DNA from: Gammaproteobacteria bacterium
GTDB lineage: Bacteria > Pseudomonadota > Gammaproteobacteria > Competibacterales > Competibacteraceae
DNA: 64,000 nucleotides
Direction of reading: 5' to 3'
Assembly: GCA_024235095.1 (NCBI GenBank)
Contig: JACKNC010000001.1
Coordinates: 1,215,501-1,279,500 of the forward strand
Shown piece by piece: positions 9,131-17,563 of the stretch. Positions within the stretch are counted from its first letter, which is position 1, and each line of letters begins with the position of its first letter. Made by a program: the position numbers and the translations under genes. The notes below the pieces were generated by a model that was given only the letters and a program-made list of their open reading frames with translations, had not been told where the DNA came from and ran no database searches.

Positions 9131-10806
9131 GTAAATACTCATTAGTTGCAGGTAGTTCTATGACATAGCTGTTGAATAAGCTACACTAATCACTATGCAA
9201 AACCGCTCCTTCACCCTAACGCTACCCGAGATCGCTGAAAGCGACCAGACCCCGGTCGTGCGGAGTCTGTTGCAGGTGATTGGCGAGCAGCAAGCGCATA
9301 TTCAACGCTTAGAGGATGAACTGCGGCGGTTGCAGGGCGGTCCCCCCCGTCCGCAGTTAAAGCCGAACACGCTGCAAGCCGCCGTCAAGGCGGCGCTCAA
9401 TCCCGGGACGGAGGAACCGCCTCGTCGAGGTCCCCAGCGGGCCAAGACCGCCGAACTCGTCATTCATGAAACCCGTCGGGTGATCCTGGAGGACCTCCCG
9501 CTCGGGGCGCGGTTCCAAGGCTACCGGCGGTATGTCGTCCAGGATGTCGTTATTGAACTCCATAATACCTGCTATGAGTTGGAGCAATGGCGGTTCCCTA
9601 CCGGCGAATACGTCACGGCGTCCGTGCCGGTCGTGGTGCGGGGTGGGCACTATGGCCCCCAGTTCGTGACTTATGTTTTGCATCAATATTATCAAGCCCA
9701 TGTGACCCAACCGGTCTTGCTAGCCCAAGTCCGGGAATGGGGGGTTGAGATTTCGTCGGGGCAACTGAATCGTCTGCTGACGGAAGGTTATGACGACTTT
9801 CACCAGGAAAAGGACGCAATCAAGGCAGTCGGCTTGACTGTTTCGTCCTACGTCCAAACGGACGATACCGGCGCCCGCCATCAGGGGCAAAACGGCTACT
9901 GCACGTACTTGGGTAATGAGTGGTTTGCCTGCTTTGCCAGCACCGATGCCAAGAGTCGCATCAACTTCCTGGAGGTCTTGCAGACCGAGCGCCGCTATGA
10001 AATCAATGCCGAGGCCCTAGCGTACATGGCCGACCATGGCGTGGCGGCCGGCCACCGGGAACGGCTGGCGCAACGCCCGATCGTCGCGACCGACCCCCAA
10101 GCGTGGGCCGCCTATTTGCGGCGGAACCGGGTCGATAGCCCCCGGGCGATGACCCTCGTCACGGAAGGCGCGCTCATCGGCGGGCTGGCCGCGCAGGGGT
10201 TTCCGCTGGATCTGCGCTTGCTCAGCGATGACGCCGGGCAATTTGCCCTGTTCACCCACGCCTTGTGCTGGGTGCATGCGGAACGTCCTCTGCAACAGAT
10301 TCTCCCGCTGAACGAAGCGGATCGGGTCGCCATTGATGACGTGCAAGAACAGATCTGGACGATCTATCGGAACTTGGCAACCTACCGCTTATCACCCACC
10401 CAGGCAGCGAAAGCCGCCATCAATGCCCAGTTTGATACACTGTGCGCGACCGCCACCGCCTGTGAACCGCTTAACCATGTTTTGCGGAGCTTCCAACGCA
10501 ACCGGGAGGAGTTGCTCCGGGTGCTCGATTACCCGGAATTACCGCTGCACAACAACCGCAGCGAGAACGATATCCGGGATATGGTGAAGAAACGCAAGAT
10601 CAGCGCCGGCACCCGCAGCGAGGACGGACGACGATGTCGCGACACCTTCCTCAGTCTCAAGAAGACCTGCGTTAAACACGGTCTCTCCTTCTGGGAATAC
10701 CTGTACGATCGGGTGTCCGGTCAAAACACGATCCCCCCGCTCACGGATTTGATTCGCCAAGCTGCTGCGGCTTGATTGTTCCCGCCTGCAGTTAATGAGC
10801 ATTTAC
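9131..10806 (+). mobile_element. IS66-family insertion sequence (single-ORF, ISBst12-like)
   Basis: 1676 bp bounded by imperfect terminal inverted repeats: left GTAAATACTCATTAGTTGCA, right end reading outward GTAAATGCTCATTAACTGCA. It is flanked by the direct repeat TGATCGTA. It holds one transposase gene and no tnpA/tnpB accessory genes, like the ISBst12 subgroup. It is inserted in the Cache region of a cyclic-di-GMP signalling gene, in the orientation opposite to the target gene. Confidence 0.92.
9195..10775 (+). CDS. IS66-family transposase
   Basis: 526 residues, intact. It has an N-terminal leucine-zipper-like coiled segment ('QQAHIQRLEDELRRLQGG'), then a DDE core. 'VQTDDTGARHQGQNGYCTYL' contains the first Asp pair, 'LLSDDAGQFAL' follows in mid-protein, and near the C-terminus is 'LPLHNNRSENDIRDMV', the conserved N-N-x-x-E-x-x-x-R region of IS66 transposases. 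There is no frameshift or internal stop, so the element may be active. Confidence 0.93.
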   Translation: MQNRSFTLTLPEIAESDQTPVVRSLLQVIGEQQAHIQRLEDELRRLQGGPPRPQLKPNTLQAAVKAALNPGTEEPPRRGPQRAKTAELVIHETRRVILEDLPLGARFQGYRRYVVQDVVIELHNTCYELEQWRFPTGEYVTASVPVVVRGGHYGPQFVTYVLHQYYQAHVTQPVLLAQVREWGVEISSGQLNRLLTEGYDDFHQEKDAIKAVGLTVSSYVQTDDTGARHQGQNGYCTYLGNEWFACFASTDAKSRINFLEVLQTERRYEINAEALAYMADHGVAAGHRERLAQRPIVATDPQAWAAYLRRNRVDSPRAMTLVTEGALIGGLAAQGFPLDLRLLSDDAGQFALFTHALCWVHAERPLQQILPLNEADRVAIDDVQEQIWTIYRNLATYRLSPTQAAKAAINAQFDTLCATATACEPLNHVLRSFQRNREELLRVLDYPELPLHNNRSENDIRDMVKKRKISAGTRSEDGRRCRDTFLSLKKTCVKHGLSFWEYLYDRVSGQNTIPPLTDLIRQAAAA

Positions 10807-10814
10807 TGATCGTA
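10807..10814. repeat. 8-bp target site duplication, right copy
   Basis: TGATCGTA, identical to 9123-9130, directly after the right terminal inverted repeat of the IS66-family element. Confidence 0.9.
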
Positions 10815-11623
10815 TAAGGTTCACCGTTGATCGTTGCGGTCAGGCTCCAGTCCTCATCGAGACGCGCGCGCCAGGACGATGGATCGGGGATGGTGCCAAT
10901 CAGCGTCCGGTCAGGGTGATAAATCAGCCGGTTATGTTGATCGATAACCTGAAGATAAGCGTTTTCGCCTAAATCGATCCGGTGAAATTGATCATACAAA
11001 TCATTGATGCTATAGCTGGCGAGCAACAGCGCTATCGGTTCCCGGTCCAGGGTTTTCCGGTTCACCCGCCACAGCACTTTGGCGGCAGTAAGGACCTGTT
11101 TCTCGCTGGAGTTGAGGTTGGCGTTACGCTCTACGCCAGTCCATAGCACCAGGCGATCGCTAGGGATAGCAGCCTGAAAAATTCTTTGCACCGTGGTGGC
11201 GTCGACCTGGCTGACATCGAGCGTATCGCCGACATGGTAGTGATTGCCGTTGACACTAAAAATGTCGATGGACACTAATCCTTTCAAATTCAGATAATTG
11301 TTCAGTATGTAGCCGATATGCGCCTGGGTAGCGAGTTGGGTATAGGTATCGCTTGCGGCGCCTGCGACGCTGATCGCCTCCAGAATGGCTTCAACACCAG
11401 AGATATTGGCGATTAATGCTTCGACCTGTTCGAGTTGTAGCGCCAAATAGTCCCGTTGATCGCGCAGCAGTTGCAAAGTATAGCGTTGGGCCTCTGCTTG
11501 CAGAGTGCTTTGAGAAATGTGGTAGGAGCTGATGCCGAGAATCAGGAGTGGGATTACACTTAAAAATATTAGGTAGACGATAAATTTGTTGGCGATTTTG
11601 CTGTAAAGCCGGAGCCAGCGCAT
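10807..11623 (-). pseudogene. 5' part of IS-split Cache-HAMP-PAS-GGDEF-EAL protein (sensor domain)
   Basis: The ATG at 11623 begins a protein with a membrane helix at about residues 13-33 ('FIVYLIFLSVIPLLILGISS') and a long periplasmic double-Cache-like domain containing 'ASYSINDLYDQFHRIDLGEN'. The frame continues into IS66 sequence after 'GEPYTIS'. Removing the IS and one target copy leaves 2865 bp, exactly 955 codons, and gives the continuous sequence 'GEPYTIS-HVAVPQNGWYLESF'. The ancestral product was therefore a 954-residue membrane cyclic-di-GMP enzyme. It starts 13 bases after the binding-protein gene, so the two probably formed an operon. Confidence 0.9.
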
Positions 11624-11636
11624 TCCTGGGATCGCC

Positions 11637-12638
11637 TTATGGCAAAGTGTCAGCCGTGATCAGGCGGGTGTCGATGAGCGTTTCCATCGGCAGGGTTTCC
11701 CCCGCCAGCGCCCGCATGGCGTATTGGACACCCAGGTAACCTTGCTGTGCAGCTTGCTGGTCGACAGTCGCGGCCAATTTGCCAGCGCGAATCGCCGCCT
11801 TCGCCGGTTCCAAAGCATCGAAACTAGCGACCAGCACCTGGTTGTTGCCTTGTTCGTCCAGGTACTTCAAAGCGCCCAGCGCCATCATATCGTTGGCGCA
11901 AAACAACGCACCGATATCCGGGTGAGCGCCGAACAGTTTTTTCGCAACCTGATAAGCCTCATCGATCTTCCAGTGAGCGGTTTCGCTGGCGACCACCGTG
12001 ATTGCCGGGTTCTCGGCGAATGCGCGCAAGGCTCCTTGTCGACGCGCTTCCGCATTGGCCGCGCCGCGAATGCCTTCGATAATCGCGGCTTTCGTCGGTG
12101 CGCTGATGCGGTCGCTGATCCATTTTGCCGCCGTGTAGGCGCCCTGCTCATTATCGACGCTGATAAACGGTATGGGGCGTAAATGGAGACGGGTGGAGTA
12201 CTCCGGGTCCAATCGGTTGTCGATATTGATCACTTCGATGCCCGCGTCCTGCGCTTTTTTGAGCACGGGAATCAGCTCCAGAGAGTCGCCGGGTGCAATG
12301 ACGAGGGCGTCGATCTTGGCGTGAATCAGTTCTTCCACGATCTGAATCTGTTGTTCGATCGAGGTCTCCTGCGCAGCGGTTTTGACTTGCAATTCAATGC
12401 CCAACTCCTGTTTCGCTTCACGAGCGCCTTTTTCCATGTCGACAAAGAAGGGGTTAGTCAGGGTTTTCATCACAAGAGCGACCGTCGGCGCAGGCGCGGG
12501 CTGCGTAACCGGCGTGGAAGATGTCGATGCTCCAGATGGGGCCGTCGGCTGGGTCTTATCGGCGGACTCACCGCACCCGCCTACCAGCAGTAGCAGGGTC
12601 ACCAAGGTGAGTAGGATGGAAAGGCTTTTTCTACCCAT
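11637..12638 (-). CDS. periplasmic sugar-binding-type lipoprotein (RbsB family)
   Basis: 333 residues from ATG 12638, chosen because the signal peptide starts there: basic 'MGRKS', hydrophobic core, lipobox 'LVGGC'. After a Thr/Ser/Pro linker comes a type I periplasmic-binding fold: 'VALVMKTLTNPFFVDMEKG', 'IDALVIAPGDS', 'VINIDNRL', 'GIRGAANAEARRQGALRAF', 'ALFCANDMMALG'. No ABC permease or ATPase gene is nearby; the next gene is the IS-split Cache-GGDEF-EAL protein. A sensing role like LuxP with LuxQ is more likely than transport, but this is inference. The ligand is unknown. Confidence 0.82.
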   Translation of the reverse strand: MGRKSLSILLTLVTLLLLVGGCGESADKTQPTAPSGASTSSTPVTQPAPAPTVALVMKTLTNPFFVDMEKGAREAKQELGIELQVKTAAQETSIEQQIQIVEELIHAKIDALVIAPGDSLELIPVLKKAQDAGIEVINIDNRLDPEYSTRLHLRPIPFISVDNEQGAYTAAKWISDRISAPTKAAIIEGIRGAANAEARRQGALRAFAENPAITVVASETAHWKIDEAYQVAKKLFGAHPDIGALFCANDMMALGALKYLDEQGNNQVLVASFDALEPAKAAIRAGKLAATVDQQAAQQGYLGVQYAMRALAGETLPMETLIDTRLITADTLP

Positions 12639-12922
12639 CAGAGAGCAACCTTTGGACGAATCAGCAATTATTTGTAGGGTATACGGCGCATAACTTGCTT
12701 CCTCAAGCGGCAGCAAGTTTTCAGGGTATAAGGCGTAGGAGTTGATTTTATTGCGTTAGTATAGAAGATTCGATTTCGACTGGTTCGGCGTCTAACGAAG
12801 ATCATTTTGTAAGCATACCATGATGGCCGTCAAAGGCCACCGCTTCGAGCGCGTCTCTTGGGATTTGCTCCACCGACATCAACGCTTCATATTGATAACG
12901 CCGCCGCCAAATTCCAGCTTGA

Positions 12923-13069
12923 AAAGTTTGGTCCTGTAAATTTTTCTGTGATGGCCAAGGTTCGCTGCGCAGGCTGGATGGCTAACCCATTGACTTACGA
13001 ATATGAAAGTCGCTGCGCAGGCCTGCCTAGCTGCTTTGATCACAGGAAAATTTACAGGACCGAAGTTTT
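12923..13069. repeat. MITE-like inverted-repeat element
   Basis: The outer ~23 bases are inverted repeats: GGTCCTGTAAATTTTTCTGTG near 12930 and, on the opposite strand, GGTCCTGTAAATTTTCCTGTG near 13060, with similarity extending outwards (AAAGTTTGG versus AAACTTCGG). The ~145-bp element also holds two direct copies of CGCTGCGCAGGC. It encodes nothing and ends against the PIN-toxin remnant. No second copy was noticed in the window, so the MITE label rests on structure only. Confidence 0.5.
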
Positions 13070-13070
13070 T

Positions 13071-13224
13071 GTACAGCTTCTGAAACCAAAACCAAGCCCT
13101 CAATACGCTCAAAATGCCATATGTTGCCGGTTGCCAGCTTTAACTGATGATGCAGCGCGGTCGCGCCAATTAACAAGTCTTCCGCTTCAATCAATACCCT
13201 TGCCAAATCACCGTAGCTCAGGCT
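13071..13224 (-). pseudogene. VapC-like PIN-domain toxin, C-terminal remnant
   Basis: A minus-strand frame of about 51 codons reads 'DLLIGATALHHQLKLATGN' and 'HFERIEGLVLVSEAV', which matches the final acidic motif and C-terminus of PIN-domain VapC ribonucleases ('D-x-x-I-A-A-T-A-L ... T-x-N-x-x-H-F-x-R-I-x-G-L'). It is bounded upstream by an in-frame TAG and the first acidic residues of the active site are missing, so it is not functional. The downstream end runs into the MITE-like repeat. No antitoxin gene was recognised. Confidence 0.6.
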
Positions 13225-13459
13225 CTAGCAAGTGGTTGATTCACACGTCCGAGCTGTGCCAGCTCAGGGAGAACGGAATCCATAGAAATGAGGGTAGGCA
13301 TTTTCGGAAGGATTTTTATGATTTCGCGTGTGTATTTGTAGCCTCGAAACAGCGTCTTAAGATCATTGACACTGAACGCGGGACAGTGCTCGCGCAGCGG
13401 TCGAATCAACAGACGTTTTATCGCAACCAATTAAACAGTGGACTTGATTGGAGGCAATT

Positions 13460-14800
13460 TCATTTTCCGATGCAAAAACTTCCAAAAATCCGCCCCAGTA
13501 AATCATTGGAAGTAAACTCACCGGTAATTTCCCCCAGGGCATTCTGCGCATGACGCAGATCCTCCGCCGCCAGTTCCCCGGCGCGAAATACCGTCAACTG
13601 CTCATCGGCTGCCACCAGCGCCGTTGACGCCCGCTCCAGCGCCTCCAGATGCCGCCGCCGCGCCATCAACGTCCCCTCGCCGCTGTGGTAACCCATACAC
13701 GCCTTCAAGTGTTCGCGCAGCAGCTCCAAACCGACACCGGTTTTCGCCGACAACTGGAGTTCATGACCCCAGTCCACCGCCTGCAAAGCAGGTTCTCGCC
13801 CAGTCAGATCAATTTTATTGTGAATGACCGTCACCCCGATTTCCGTTGGCAACCGCTCCCGCAACGCCTGATCTTCGACTGTGAATCCCTGCCGATCATC
13901 CACCAGCAGCAAAATCCGGTCGGCGGCGGCAATCTCCGCCCAGGCGCGGCGAATGCCCTCCTGCTCCACCGGATCAAGGCTGTCGCGCAGACCAGCGGTA
14001 TCAATGACATGCAACGGCATTCCATCAATGGCGATTTGTTCACGCAACACATCGCGAGTGGTGCCGGGAATGTCGGTGACAATCGCCGCTTCCCGTCCCG
14101 CTAACTGGTTCAACAGGCTTGATTTGCCCGCGTTAGGTCGTCCAGCGATCACCACCGTCATGCCATCGCGCAATAACCAGCCCTGTCTGGCGGCCTCCTG
14201 CAAAGCGCATAACCGTTCCCGCAAAGCGCGCAATCGCTCCGCTATCGCTCCATCCGCCAGGAAGTCGATTTCTTCTTCAGGAAAATCGATCGCCGCCTCG
14301 ATGTACATCCGCAGCTCAATCAGTCCCTCAACGAGCGCATTCACTTGCGTTGAAAATTCTCCTTCCAGCGAGCGCACGGCGGCGCGTGCGGCTTCGGCTG
14401 TCGTGCTGGCGATTAGGTCGGCAATCGCCTCCGCCTGAACCAGATCAAGCTTATCATTGAGAAAGGCGCGCTCAGAAAACTCACCGGGCCGGGCCGGGCG
14501 AACGCCCAATTCTAGAACACGCGCCAGCAATAGATCCATGACCACGGGTCCGCCGTGACCATGTAATTCCAGCACGTCTTCGCCGGTGAAGGAATGGGGA
14601 GAGGGGAAATAAAGCGCGATGCCCTCGTCAAGAATGCTGCCATCGCCGGCGCGGAACCGGCGCAGGAGAGCCTGACGGGGGGCAGGGCGCTGACCGCACA
14701 CGGCCTCGGCGACGGTGGCGCTCAGTGGACCGGAGAGGCGCACGATACCGATGCCGCCCCGGCCTGGAGGCGTGGCAATGGCGGCAATGGTGTCGTTCAT
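13460..14800 (-). CDS. mnmE: tRNA modification GTPase MnmE (TrmE)
   Basis: 446 residues, normal length. With MnmG it forms the 5-carboxymethylaminomethyl group on U34 of certain tRNAs. The N-terminal formyl-folate-binding domain begins 'DTIAAIATPPGRGGIGIVR'. The inserted G domain shows 'GRPNAGKSS', 'DIPGTTRD', 'DTAGLRD' and 'NKID'. The C-terminus ends in the catalytic 'CIGK'. It follows yidC by 25 bases in the conserved rpmH-rnpA-yidD-yidC-mnmE order. The usual mnmG-rsmG-parAB genes do not follow. Confidence 0.97.
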   Translation of the reverse strand: MNDTIAAIATPPGRGGIGIVRLSGPLSATVAEAVCGQRPAPRQALLRRFRAGDGSILDEGIALYFPSPHSFTGEDVLELHGHGGPVVMDLLLARVLELGVRPARPGEFSERAFLNDKLDLVQAEAIADLIASTTAEAARAAVRSLEGEFSTQVNALVEGLIELRMYIEAAIDFPEEEIDFLADGAIAERLRALRERLCALQEAARQGWLLRDGMTVVIAGRPNAGKSSLLNQLAGREAAIVTDIPGTTRDVLREQIAIDGMPLHVIDTAGLRDSLDPVEQEGIRRAWAEIAAADRILLLVDDRQGFTVEDQALRERLPTEIGVTVIHNKIDLTGREPALQAVDWGHELQLSAKTGVGLELLREHLKACMGYHSGEGTLMARRRHLEALERASTALVAADEQLTVFRAGELAAEDLRHAQNALGEITGEFTSNDLLGRIFGSFCIGK

Positions 14801-14825
14801 TGCTGGAAGACAGGATTACCCTCAT

Positions 14826-16655
14826 TCACTTCCGACGCTTGCCCGGTGCTTGACCCGTCGAAGATTTCTTGTTCAGGTCCACCAGCTTACCACGTCCCTG
14901 CTCTATCAACTTGTCACGTCCCTGCTCCGCTAGCTTGCGGATGCGCGCCCCCCAGCCCGATCCGGATTCCGGTTTAGCCTTGGCAGCCGCCGCATCAGCG
15001 CCCGATTCCACGCGCTTGGTAATCACCCACTGCTGAGTAATGGACAACATGTTATTCACCACCCAATACAGAACCAGCCCCGCTGGAAACCACAAGAACA
15101 TGAAAGTGAAGACAATCGGCAGTGACATCATTACTTTAGCCTGAATCGGATCGGGCGGCGCCGGACTCAACTTTTGCTGAGCAAACATGGTCACGCCCAT
15201 GACCAATGGCAACACATAGTAAGGGTCTGGAATCGACATGTCCTTGATCCAGAACATGAACGGTGCCTGGCGCAACTGGACGCTCTCCACTAGCACCCAG
15301 TACAGGGCGATAAATACGGGAATCTGCACCAGAATCGGCAGGCAACCCCCCAGCGGATTGACCTTCTCCTTCTTGTACATATCCATCATCGCCTGATTCA
15401 TCTTCTGCTTGTCGTCGCCGTACAATTCCTTGAGTCGGGTCAATTCTGGCGCCAATCGGCGCATATTGGCCATCGACCGGTAACTGGTCTCGGACAGTTT
15501 GTAAAACGCTAGCTTGATCAGGATGGTCAGGAAGATAATGGCCCAGCCCCAGTTGCCAACGACTCCGTGAATCGCCTTCAGCAACCAGAACAGCGGCTCG
15601 GCGATAATAGTCAACTTGCCGTAATCGACGGTCAGATGCAAATTGGGAGCAACTTTGTCCAACACTTTGGGCAGTTTCGGCCCCACATACAACCGCGTGT
15701 GGAAATCGCCAGTCGCGCCCGCTGGGATGCTTTGCACCGCGCTGGTCATGCCGACAACATAGCGATGACCGTCAATCGCCTTGGTGTAAAACGTATCGGT
15801 CTCGCCGGCGTTGGGAATCCACGCTCCAAGGAAATAATGCTGAATCATAGCGATCCAGCCATCCTTAACAGTCTGGTTCAACGGCTCTTTGGCGATCTGA
15901 TCGAAGGAAACCTTCTCATAACGCTGTTCGGGCGTCGAAATCACCGCCCCGGTATAAGTAGTCACGCCGCCGCCAAAAAAACCGCGCTTGGTCTTCGGCG
16001 GCGTGCGCTGGAATTGCCGGTACTGACTGCCCTGCCAATCGTTAGCGCTGCCGTTCTCGACGCGCTGGTTCAATTCCACCAGGAAACTGCCGTGCCGAAA
16101 GGTATAGGTCTTGACCACCTTCACTCCAGAAGGGTCCGACCAGTTCAACCGGACTTCCAGCGTATCCTGTCCATCCGCCAACTGGTATTCGCTCTGCTCA
16201 GCCGTAAACGGAGCGTAATGGTTCGGCGCGGGACCGTCATGCAACGCTACCAGTCCCGATTGAGCGATGAACAGATCCGGGCCGCTGTCCTTCAGCAACT
16301 GAAACGGCTGATCAGGCTGTTGCACCGATTCCGGGTAGGTGCGCAGACCCACCCGGCGCAGGTCGCCGCCGATTGTGTCGATTTCCGCCTCGAACATGTC
16401 TGTCGTCACGCGCACCCGTGAGCCGCTGCCCAGCGCCTGGGAAACGATGCCTGGCGCTGGGGCCGCTGCGGGCACATCCTGTCCGGGAGTGATCGAAGGA
16501 CCGGCAGGGACCGCCGGACTGGCGGGACTCGCCGGCGCGGTAGCGACCGGTGTCGGTGGAGGGTATTTTCTAGCCTGGAATTCCAGCCAGTTCTGCCAGA
16601 GCAGAAACAGCACAAACCCCAGAGCAGCAAACAGCAACAAACGTTGGTTTTCCAT
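14826..16655 (-). CDS. yidC: membrane protein insertase YidC
   Basis: 609 residues, somewhat longer than the E. coli protein. An N-terminal membrane helix ('LLLFAALGFVLFLLWQNWLE') is followed by a Pro/Ala-rich linker, the large periplasmic beta-sandwich domain, and the conserved C-terminal insertase core beginning 'GNWGWAIIFLTILIKLAFY' with the Arg/Lys-rich cytoplasmic hairpin. It inserts inner-membrane proteins alone or with SecYEG. The ATG overlaps the yidD stop by one base. The basic C-terminal tail (~50 residues) is long and Lys/Arg-rich, which suits ribosome contact. Confidence 0.97.
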   Translation of the reverse strand: MENQRLLLFAALGFVLFLLWQNWLEFQARKYPPPTPVATAPASPASPAVPAGPSITPGQDVPAAAPAPGIVSQALGSGSRVRVTTDMFEAEIDTIGGDLRRVGLRTYPESVQQPDQPFQLLKDSGPDLFIAQSGLVALHDGPAPNHYAPFTAEQSEYQLADGQDTLEVRLNWSDPSGVKVVKTYTFRHGSFLVELNQRVENGSANDWQGSQYRQFQRTPPKTKRGFFGGGVTTYTGAVISTPEQRYEKVSFDQIAKEPLNQTVKDGWIAMIQHYFLGAWIPNAGETDTFYTKAIDGHRYVVGMTSAVQSIPAGATGDFHTRLYVGPKLPKVLDKVAPNLHLTVDYGKLTIIAEPLFWLLKAIHGVVGNWGWAIIFLTILIKLAFYKLSETSYRSMANMRRLAPELTRLKELYGDDKQKMNQAMMDMYKKEKVNPLGGCLPILVQIPVFIALYWVLVESVQLRQAPFMFWIKDMSIPDPYYVLPLVMGVTMFAQQKLSPAPPDPIQAKVMMSLPIVFTFMFLWFPAGLVLYWVVNNMLSITQQWVITKRVESGADAAAAKAKPESGSGWGARIRKLAEQGRDKLIEQGRGKLVDLNKKSSTGQAPGKRRK

Positions 16656-16885
16656 TAACGGTCCTTCGGAAAGGGTTCAGGAACAGGATCGACGCCGCCG
16701 GGCTGCCAGGGGTGGCAGCGTAGCAGGCGCCGGATCGCCAACCAGCCCCCACGCAACACACCATACTGTTCAATGGCTTCGCGGGCATATTGGGAGCAGC
16801 TTGGATAAAAACGACAATGATTGCCCAGCAGGGGGCTGATGAACAATTGATAGATGCGAAGCAGCGCGATCAGGATGGCGCGCAT
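16655..16885 (-). CDS. yidD: membrane protein insertion efficiency factor YidD
   Basis: 76 residues from ATG 16885. It has the family core 'LRIYQLFISPLLGNHCRFYP' and 'PSCSQYAREAIEQYG' with three conserved Cys, and ends near 'CHPWQPGGVDPVP'. It overlaps the end of rnpA by 16 bases and touches yidC (TAATG), the usual packed arrangement. An in-frame start 7 codons upstream is possible but lies deeper in rnpA. It aids YidC-dependent insertion. Confidence 0.93.
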   Translation of the reverse strand: MRAILIALLRIYQLFISPLLGNHCRFYPSCSQYAREAIEQYGVLRGGWLAIRRLLRCHPWQPGGVDPVPEPFPKDR

Positions 16886-17259
16886 GGCGGGGCAAGTCTC
16901 TGCCAATGCCGTTGCAAGGAAGCAAACAGGAGCGCATTTTCCTGTTGCGCCGCACTATTACGGCCCATCACCACCCAGTCCATGCCGCCAAGCTGGGATT
17001 GATGATGACGAAAGCTTTCGCGCACGATTCGCTTAATGCGGTTACGCGCCACAGCTGACCGAGCGATCTTGCGGGAAATCGCCATCCCCAGTCGGGAATG
17101 GCCCAAACCGTTGGGATGGGCTAACACGGTAAAATAACGATCACTGGACTTGACCGGGCGGGCAAAGACCTCAGCAAAAACCGCTGGACCGCTCAGCCGG
17201 ACGCGGCGAGGAAAACCCGCGCCGCCGCCGTCCGTGCAATCAGGGCGCGAGGCGGGCAC
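16870..17259 (-). CDS. rnpA: ribonuclease P protein component
   Basis: 129 residues from a GTG at 17259, overlapping the end of rpmH by 20 bases. The family core is clear: 'FPRRVRLSGPAVFAEVF', the 'LGMAISRKIARSAVARNRIK' RNR region and 'RIVRESFRHHQ'. It binds the RNase P RNA and the 5' leader of pre-tRNA. The N-terminal ~12 residues before 'GFPRRVRL' are not conserved, so the true start could be slightly downstream. Confidence 0.93.
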   Translation of the reverse strand: MPASRPDCTDGGGAGFPRRVRLSGPAVFAEVFARPVKSSDRYFTVLAHPNGLGHSRLGMAISRKIARSAVARNRIKRIVRESFRHHQSQLGGMDWVVMGRNSAAQQENALLFASLQRHWQRLAPPCAPS

Positions 17260-17374
17260 GGCCCTTGGCGCGGCGCGCCTTCAGAACTCGACGTCCCCCG
17301 GTCGTGGCCATTCGGGCGCGAAAACCGTGGGTGCGCTTGCGATGAATGATGCTGGGCTGGAAAGTCCGCTTCAT
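17240..17374 (-). CDS. rpmH: ribosomal protein bL34
   Basis: A 44-residue gene read directly from the minus strand: MKRTFQPSIIHRKRTHGFRA, then 'RMATTGGRRVLKARRAKGRA' and 'RLAP'. This is the whole L34 signature. It is the first gene of the rpmH-rnpA-yidD-yidC-mnmE operon, and its 3' end overlaps the rnpA start. A promoter should lie in the 190-bp gap shared with dnaA. Confidence 0.97.
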   Translation of the reverse strand: MKRTFQPSIIHRKRTHGFRARMATTGGRRVLKARRAKGRARLAP

Positions 17375-17563
17375 AATGATTCCTTAAAGATGCAGGTCAA
17401 GACAGAATTTGCGCTTTTTGGCGAAAAGCGAGAAATTATTGATGTGGAGCTAAATTTGTCAAGTTAAATGGTTTGCGTTTTGAAGTCAGGGATACTCACC
17501 TTTATCCGTCAACCCATTGATATCTCACCAACAACCTTGCCTGGTTTTTAGGGAACGCTACTC

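Larger units (their letters stand above)
12717..13459. other. decayed intergenic region
   Basis: About 740 bp without an intact gene, between the binding-protein gene and mnmE. It holds a small inverted-repeat element and the C-terminal remnant of a PIN-domain toxin (separate entries). Between ~13230 and 13430 a short minus-strand frame of 70 codons is open but resembles no family I know. Long plus-strand frames here have unnatural composition and are judged spurious. Confidence 0.5.

Noticed and set aside
12858..13553. A 231-codon plus-strand frame between the binding-protein gene and mnmE
   Set aside because: It crosses the inverted-repeat element, the antisense of the PIN remnant and the end of mnmE; composition is unlike a protein.
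15567..16421. A 284-codon plus-strand frame opposite yidC
   Set aside because: Antisense to YidC, biased in Arg/His/Gln as expected for a shadow frame of a GC-rich gene.
17375..17563. A specific promoter pair between rpmH and dnaA
   Set aside because: Promoters must exist here but no -35/-10 pair stood out enough to place by eye, and no DnaA box was seen.
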